Positions 6,018 to 8,098 of a stretch of 8,098 bases of DNA are shown piece after piece. The stretch is from assembly GCA_016840965.1 (NCBI GenBank), contig JAEORI010000350.1, positions 1 through 8,098 of the forward strand. The letters are read 5' to 3'. Positions within the stretch are counted from its first letter, which is position 1; each line of letters starts with the position of its first letter. The position numbers and the translations under genes were made by a program. Source of the DNA: Candidatus Thorarchaeota archaeon. Lineage in GTDB: Archaea; Asgardarchaeota; Thorarchaeia; Thorarchaeales; Thorarchaeaceae. The notes beneath the pieces were generated by a model. That model ran no database searches and was not told the origin of the DNA. It saw nothing but the letters and a program-made list of their open reading frames with translations.

Positions 6018-6545
6018 ATGAAGTTTGAATTGTGCGGAATGAATGAACCCTATACTATCCGTCAGTTTCACCCAGATGATATCAAGGAAGTAGTATCAAT
6101 TAATCAGAGATGTTTACCTGAGAACTACCCAGATCAGTTCTTCATGGGACTATATTATCATGCGCCTAAAGCATTCTATGTCGCAGAGTACAATAATGAA
6201 ATCGTCGGATATATTATGTGTAGGATTGAAAGAGGTATCTCTGGATTTGGACGGATGCCTGCTAAGAAGGGGCATATTGTTTCTGTCGCTGTACTCAAGT
6301 CTATGAGGCATAAAGGAGTAGGAACAGCGCTTATCAGCGCAGGGATGGAGGGTATGAAGAGCTACGGAGCCAGCGAATTTTTCTTGGAAGTACGAAAAAC
6401 GAATGAGGATGCTATTGGAGTCTATGAAAAACTAGGTTATTCAGTCCGTCGGGTTTTACGGGGATATTATCGCGATGGTGAAGATGCCTATTTGATGGTC
6501 AAAAAAGATAACAGCAATTCAGAGGACGGATTTTCGGATGTCTGA
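6018..6545 (+). CDS. Ard1/NatA-like protein N-terminal acetyltransferase (GNAT, RimI family)
   Basis: A 175-residue GNAT enzyme expected to transfer acetyl from acetyl-CoA to the alpha-amino group of nascent proteins. It closely follows the archaeal Ard1 pattern: LPENYPDQFF at 33-42 (the Glu of this motif, E35, takes part in catalysis in the Sulfolobus enzyme), KGHIVSVAVL at 84-93, the acetyl-CoA pyrophosphate loop RHKGVG at 97-102, FLEVRKTNEDAIGVYEKLGY at 122-141, and the substrate-binding end GYYRDGEDAYLM at 149-160. The LPENYP and YYRDGEDAY elements separate Ard1/Naa10 relatives from bacterial RimI specialised for ribosomal protein bS18. The tail after 162 is short and polar. Start 6018 gives an N-terminus about as long as the crenarchaeal enzyme; ATG 6039 (MNEPYTIRQ) is an alternative, supported by an AATAAAAG element (6007-6014) at leaderless distance. 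The end overlaps the next gene by 8 bases, indicating one operon. Confidence 0.92.
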   Translation: MKFELCGMNEPYTIRQFHPDDIKEVVSINQRCLPENYPDQFFMGLYYHAPKAFYVAEYNNEIVGYIMCRIERGISGFGRMPAKKGHIVSVAVLKSMRHKGVGTALISAGMEGMKSYGASEFFLEVRKTNEDAIGVYEKLGYSVRRVLRGYYRDGEDAYLMVKKDNSNSEDGFSDV

Positions 6546-7455
6546 CCGAATTGAGATTCCACTCATTCCAGAATGCTCTGCTTGTATTGCTAACAGTCTC
6601 AAAATAATGATTCCAAATCTTACAGAAGATGCGGAAGAACAGAAAAAGCTGTTCTCACTTGCGTTCAAACGAATCTCAGAGGGGTTTGGGAAAAAACTTC
6701 CTCCAATCCTTTTGTCAATTCAGCTCTATCAAGAGTTATACAAGATGAAAGGAGCAGACGACCCCTATTATAAAATCAAGAAACTTAGTAAAGATTCAGC
6801 AATCAAAGCGCTTCCAATAATTGAGAAGAAGTTGAACAATCTTGATGGATATGACAAGTTGCGTGCTTGCTTAGCTGCATCCATCACAGGTAACGTCATC
6901 GACTTCAACACTGCTGAACATAGACCCAATCTTGATACACTGGTGGATATGTTTGATTCAATACTCACGCAGGGATTCGCAATCGATGACTCAGCTCACC
7001 TATGGAAATCTTTGACCTCAAAGAAAGGAACCCTTCTTTTTATTGCAGATAATGCTGGCGAGGTTATTTTAGATATTCCACTCCTCAGATTATTGAAGGA
7101 TCTCGGATGGTACACCACATTTGTAGTAAAAAGCAAGCCTATGATTAACGACGCAACCGAAGATGATGTTAAAGGCACTGAGATCGAACAACTAGCGACC
7201 ATAGCATACAGTGGTGCATGGGCACATGGTGTCCCACTTCAGTATGTCAGCCAAGAGTTCCTCCGGCTAGTGTCTGAGAGCGACATTATCATATCAAAAG
7301 GGCAAGCAAATATTGAAACTGTACCAGAGATTCAGGAAAAAACAGGCGTAGAAACATATTATATTACAAAAGCCAAGTGTTCCCACATCTCTCAGGCAAT
7401 AGGAGCTAACCGGGGCGACAATGTAATTTTAAGAAGACCAAAAATTACTGCTTAA
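6538..7455 (+). CDS. DUF89 damage-control phosphatase (ARMT1-like family)
   Basis: A 305-residue member of the DUF89 family, metal-dependent phosphatases proposed to clear damaged or overabundant phosphorylated metabolites. Visible: N-terminal CSAC (C13, C16); a helical region; SITGNVIDFNT at 115-125, with the conserved Asn-Ile-Asp-Phe type motif; the core motif DNAGEVILDIPLL at 171-183, whose D171, N172, E175 and D179 match conserved active-site positions; SKPMINDAT at 199-207, with D205 a likely metal ligand; SKGQANIET at 253-261; and KAKC at 278-281. N-terminal CxxC and length near 300 fit the stand-alone prokaryotic branch, known from archaeal structures. The natural substrate cannot be read from sequence. 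The ATG lies inside the end of the acetyltransferase gene (8-base overlap) with GAGG at 6522-6525, rather far upstream, so its translation is probably coupled to that gene. The next gene has its own promoter. Confidence 0.9.
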   Translation: MSDRIEIPLIPECSACIANSLKIMIPNLTEDAEEQKKLFSLAFKRISEGFGKKLPPILLSIQLYQELYKMKGADDPYYKIKKLSKDSAIKALPIIEKKLNNLDGYDKLRACLAASITGNVIDFNTAEHRPNLDTLVDMFDSILTQGFAIDDSAHLWKSLTSKKGTLLFIADNAGEVILDIPLLRLLKDLGWYTTFVVKSKPMINDATEDDVKGTEIEQLATIAYSGAWAHGVPLQYVSQEFLRLVSESDIIISKGQANIETVPEIQEKTGVETYYITKAKCSHISQAIGANRGDNVILRRPKITA

Positions 7456-7463
7456 AAGTAACG

Positions 7464-7471
7464 TTTAAAAA
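7464..7471 (+). promoter_or_regulatory. TATA box for the thermosome transcript, inside a near-palindrome
   Basis: TTTAAAAA matches the archaeal TATA consensus well and starts 8 bases after the DUF89 stop codon. It predicts a transcript start near 7490-7496. It lies within an inverted repeat, CGTTT (7462-7466) and AAACG (7469-7473) around AA, a symmetrical site that a repressor could cover together with TBP. The regulator, if any, is unknown. Confidence 0.6.
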
Positions 7472-7491
7472 CGAAAGAATCTGCGAAGTGC

Positions 7492-7575
7492 ATGTACAGT
7501 TTTCTTGAACTGGTCAAAATCAGTCAGTATTATGCCAACTGGCGAATTGAACCAGGAAAGGGAGGAACTAATTGA
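7492..7575 (+). CDS. Possible 27-residue leader peptide coupled to the thermosome gene
   Basis: A small open frame begins with ATG at 7492, at or within a few bases of the transcript start predicted from the TATA box at 7464-7471, so it could be read as a leaderless message. It runs 27 codons (beginning MYSFLELVKISQYYANW and ending in a Gly/Lys-rich stretch) to a TGA at 7573-7575. That TGA shares its final A with the thermosome ATG, a TGATG overlap typical of translational coupling. The thermosome Shine-Dalgarno lies within its last codons (Lys-Gly-Gly). Aromatic residues are frequent and it lacks a membrane segment. It is unclear whether the peptide itself matters or only its translation. 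An open frame of this length can arise by chance; the coincidence of predicted start and exact stop overlap is what raises it above background. Confidence 0.4.
   Translation: MYSFLELVKISQYYANWRIEPGKGGTN
7560..7565 (+). promoter_or_regulatory. Shine-Dalgarno of the thermosome gene
   Basis: GGGAGG, extended by A on both sides, ends 9 bases before the ATG at 7575. It is the strongest ribosome binding site in the window; the other genes have weak or no such sequence. It fixes the thermosome start: the frame is blocked by TAA at 7569-7571, so only TTG 7572 or ATG 7575 can be used. Confidence 0.75.
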
Positions 7576-8098
7576 TGAGTCAACAAGTACCGGTGATAGT
7601 TCTAAAAGAAGATACCGAAAGAACCCGTGGTCGTGATGCTCAGAGAAACAACATCATGGCCGCAATTGTAATTGCTGAAGCAGTAAAGTCCGCTCTTGGG
7701 CCCAAGGGTATGGACAAAATGCTCGTTGACAGTTTCGGTGATATTACAGTCAGCAACGATGGAGCGACTATCCTGAAAGAGATGGATGTTGCCCACCCTG
7801 CTGCGAAGATGGTGATTGAGGTCGCCAAGACAGTGGATTCCGAGGTTGGAGATGGTACAACTACTGCTGCCATTCTCACTGGCGATCTATTGAAGCAGGC
7901 TGAAACTCTACTCGACCAGAAAATCCACCCAACTACCATAATCAGGGGATACAGAAAAGCAACACAGAAGGCATTAGATGTCATTGATTCAGTCGAGGAG
8001 AAAGTAGACCCAACAGATAAGGACTACAAGAAAATCCTCACAGATGTTGCAAAGACCTCAATGTCCAGTAAGTTTGTTGCTGGTTCAAGAGATGCACT
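7575..8098 (+). CDS. Thermosome subunit (group II chaperonin), N-terminal third
   Basis: The first 174 codons of an archaeal group II chaperonin subunit, cut by the right edge; the full protein is usually near 540-550 residues. It builds the double-ring ATP-driven protein-folding complex of the cytosol. Visible in the equatorial domain: VIVLKEDTERTRGRDAQRNN near the start; LGPKGMDKMLVD and SNDGATIL, which line the nucleotide pocket; HPAAKM; and the ATPase motif GDGTTTA. After these come IHPTTIIRGYRKA and the start of the intermediate domain. All key nucleotide-binding elements of this part are intact. Start ATG 7575 is set by an upstream in-frame stop and a strong GGGAGG. The gene has its own TATA box and a leader of about 80 bases that contains the coupled small open frame, so it is probably regulated separately from the DUF89 gene. 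Which paralogue (alpha or beta type) it is cannot be told from this fragment. Confidence 0.97.
   Translation, partial: MSQQVPVIVLKEDTERTRGRDAQRNNIMAAIVIAEAVKSALGPKGMDKMLVDSFGDITVSNDGATILKEMDVAHPAAKMVIEVAKTVDSEVGDGTTTAAILTGDLLKQAETLLDQKIHPTTIIRGYRKATQKALDVIDSVEEKVDPTDKDYKKILTDVAKTSMSSKFVAGSRDA

Noticed and set aside
5940..6071. Possible 44-residue N-terminal extension of the adenylate kinase up to ATG 6071
   Set aside because: The family starts within a few residues of the P-loop strand, the extension resembles nothing, and it would overlap the start of the divergent acetyltransferase gene. ATG 5939 gives a normal 189-residue protein.
7497..7512. CAGTT/AACTG hairpin in the thermosome leader
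   Set aside because: A five-pair stem that is expected by chance, and it lies within the more convincing leader open frame.
1..8098. CRISPR array, tRNA or rRNA genes, insertion sequences, large repeats
   Set aside because: No regularly spaced repeat, tRNA cloverleaf, rRNA-like stretch or transposase-like frame with terminal inverted repeats was seen on either strand.

Overview
The window looks archaeal. It holds the first third of a group II chaperonin (thermosome) gene, a Fap7/AK6-type adenylate kinase, an Ard1/NatA-like N-terminal acetyltransferase very close to crenarchaeal Ard1, and a DUF89 damage-control phosphatase of the prokaryotic type. Several genes have archaeal TATA-like boxes about 26 bases before, or just before, the start codon, which suggests leaderless or short-leader transcripts. 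Base composition is moderately AT-rich. An uncultured archaeal lineage such as an Asgard archaeon would fit, but the window cannot fix the phylum.

Layout, left to right. Bases 1-345 are a coding stretch open to the left edge, with no recognised family. Bases 398-1159 encode a metallo-beta-lactamase (MBL) hydrolase related to RNase Z but lacking room for the tRNA-binding arm. It converges, with only two bases between the stop codons, on a four-helix membrane protein on the minus strand (1162-1608). A divergent promoter region (about 1609-1770) separates that gene from an SPFH-domain protein with a C-terminal zinc ribbon (1771-2652), which is followed by a clear hairpin plus T-tract terminator. 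Bases 2766-4715 encode a solitary adenine-type DNA methyltransferase with no nuclease gene in view. A second four-helix membrane protein of unknown function (4756-5373) converges on the adenylate kinase gene (5370-5939, minus strand); the two stop codons share the palindrome CTAG. The adenylate kinase diverges from the Ard1-like acetyltransferase (6018-6545), whose end overlaps the DUF89 phosphatase gene (6538-7455) by 8 bases, so those two probably form an operon. The thermosome gene starts at 7575 and runs off the right edge.

How the genes fit together: most are housekeeping or quality-control functions (ribosome maturation kinase, protein N-terminal acetylation, metabolite damage control, protein folding, possible membrane-stress protein). 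This is a mixed neighbourhood of small transcription units rather than one pathway. The methyltransferase is the only gene that looks like part of the mobile or defence gene pool.

The most interesting unlisted signal is upstream of the thermosome. A 27-codon open frame (7492-7575) begins about where a TATA box at 7464-7471 would place the transcript start. It contains the thermosome Shine-Dalgarno sequence and stops in a one-base TGATG overlap with the thermosome start codon. This is the arrangement expected of a leader peptide translationally coupled to chaperonin synthesis.
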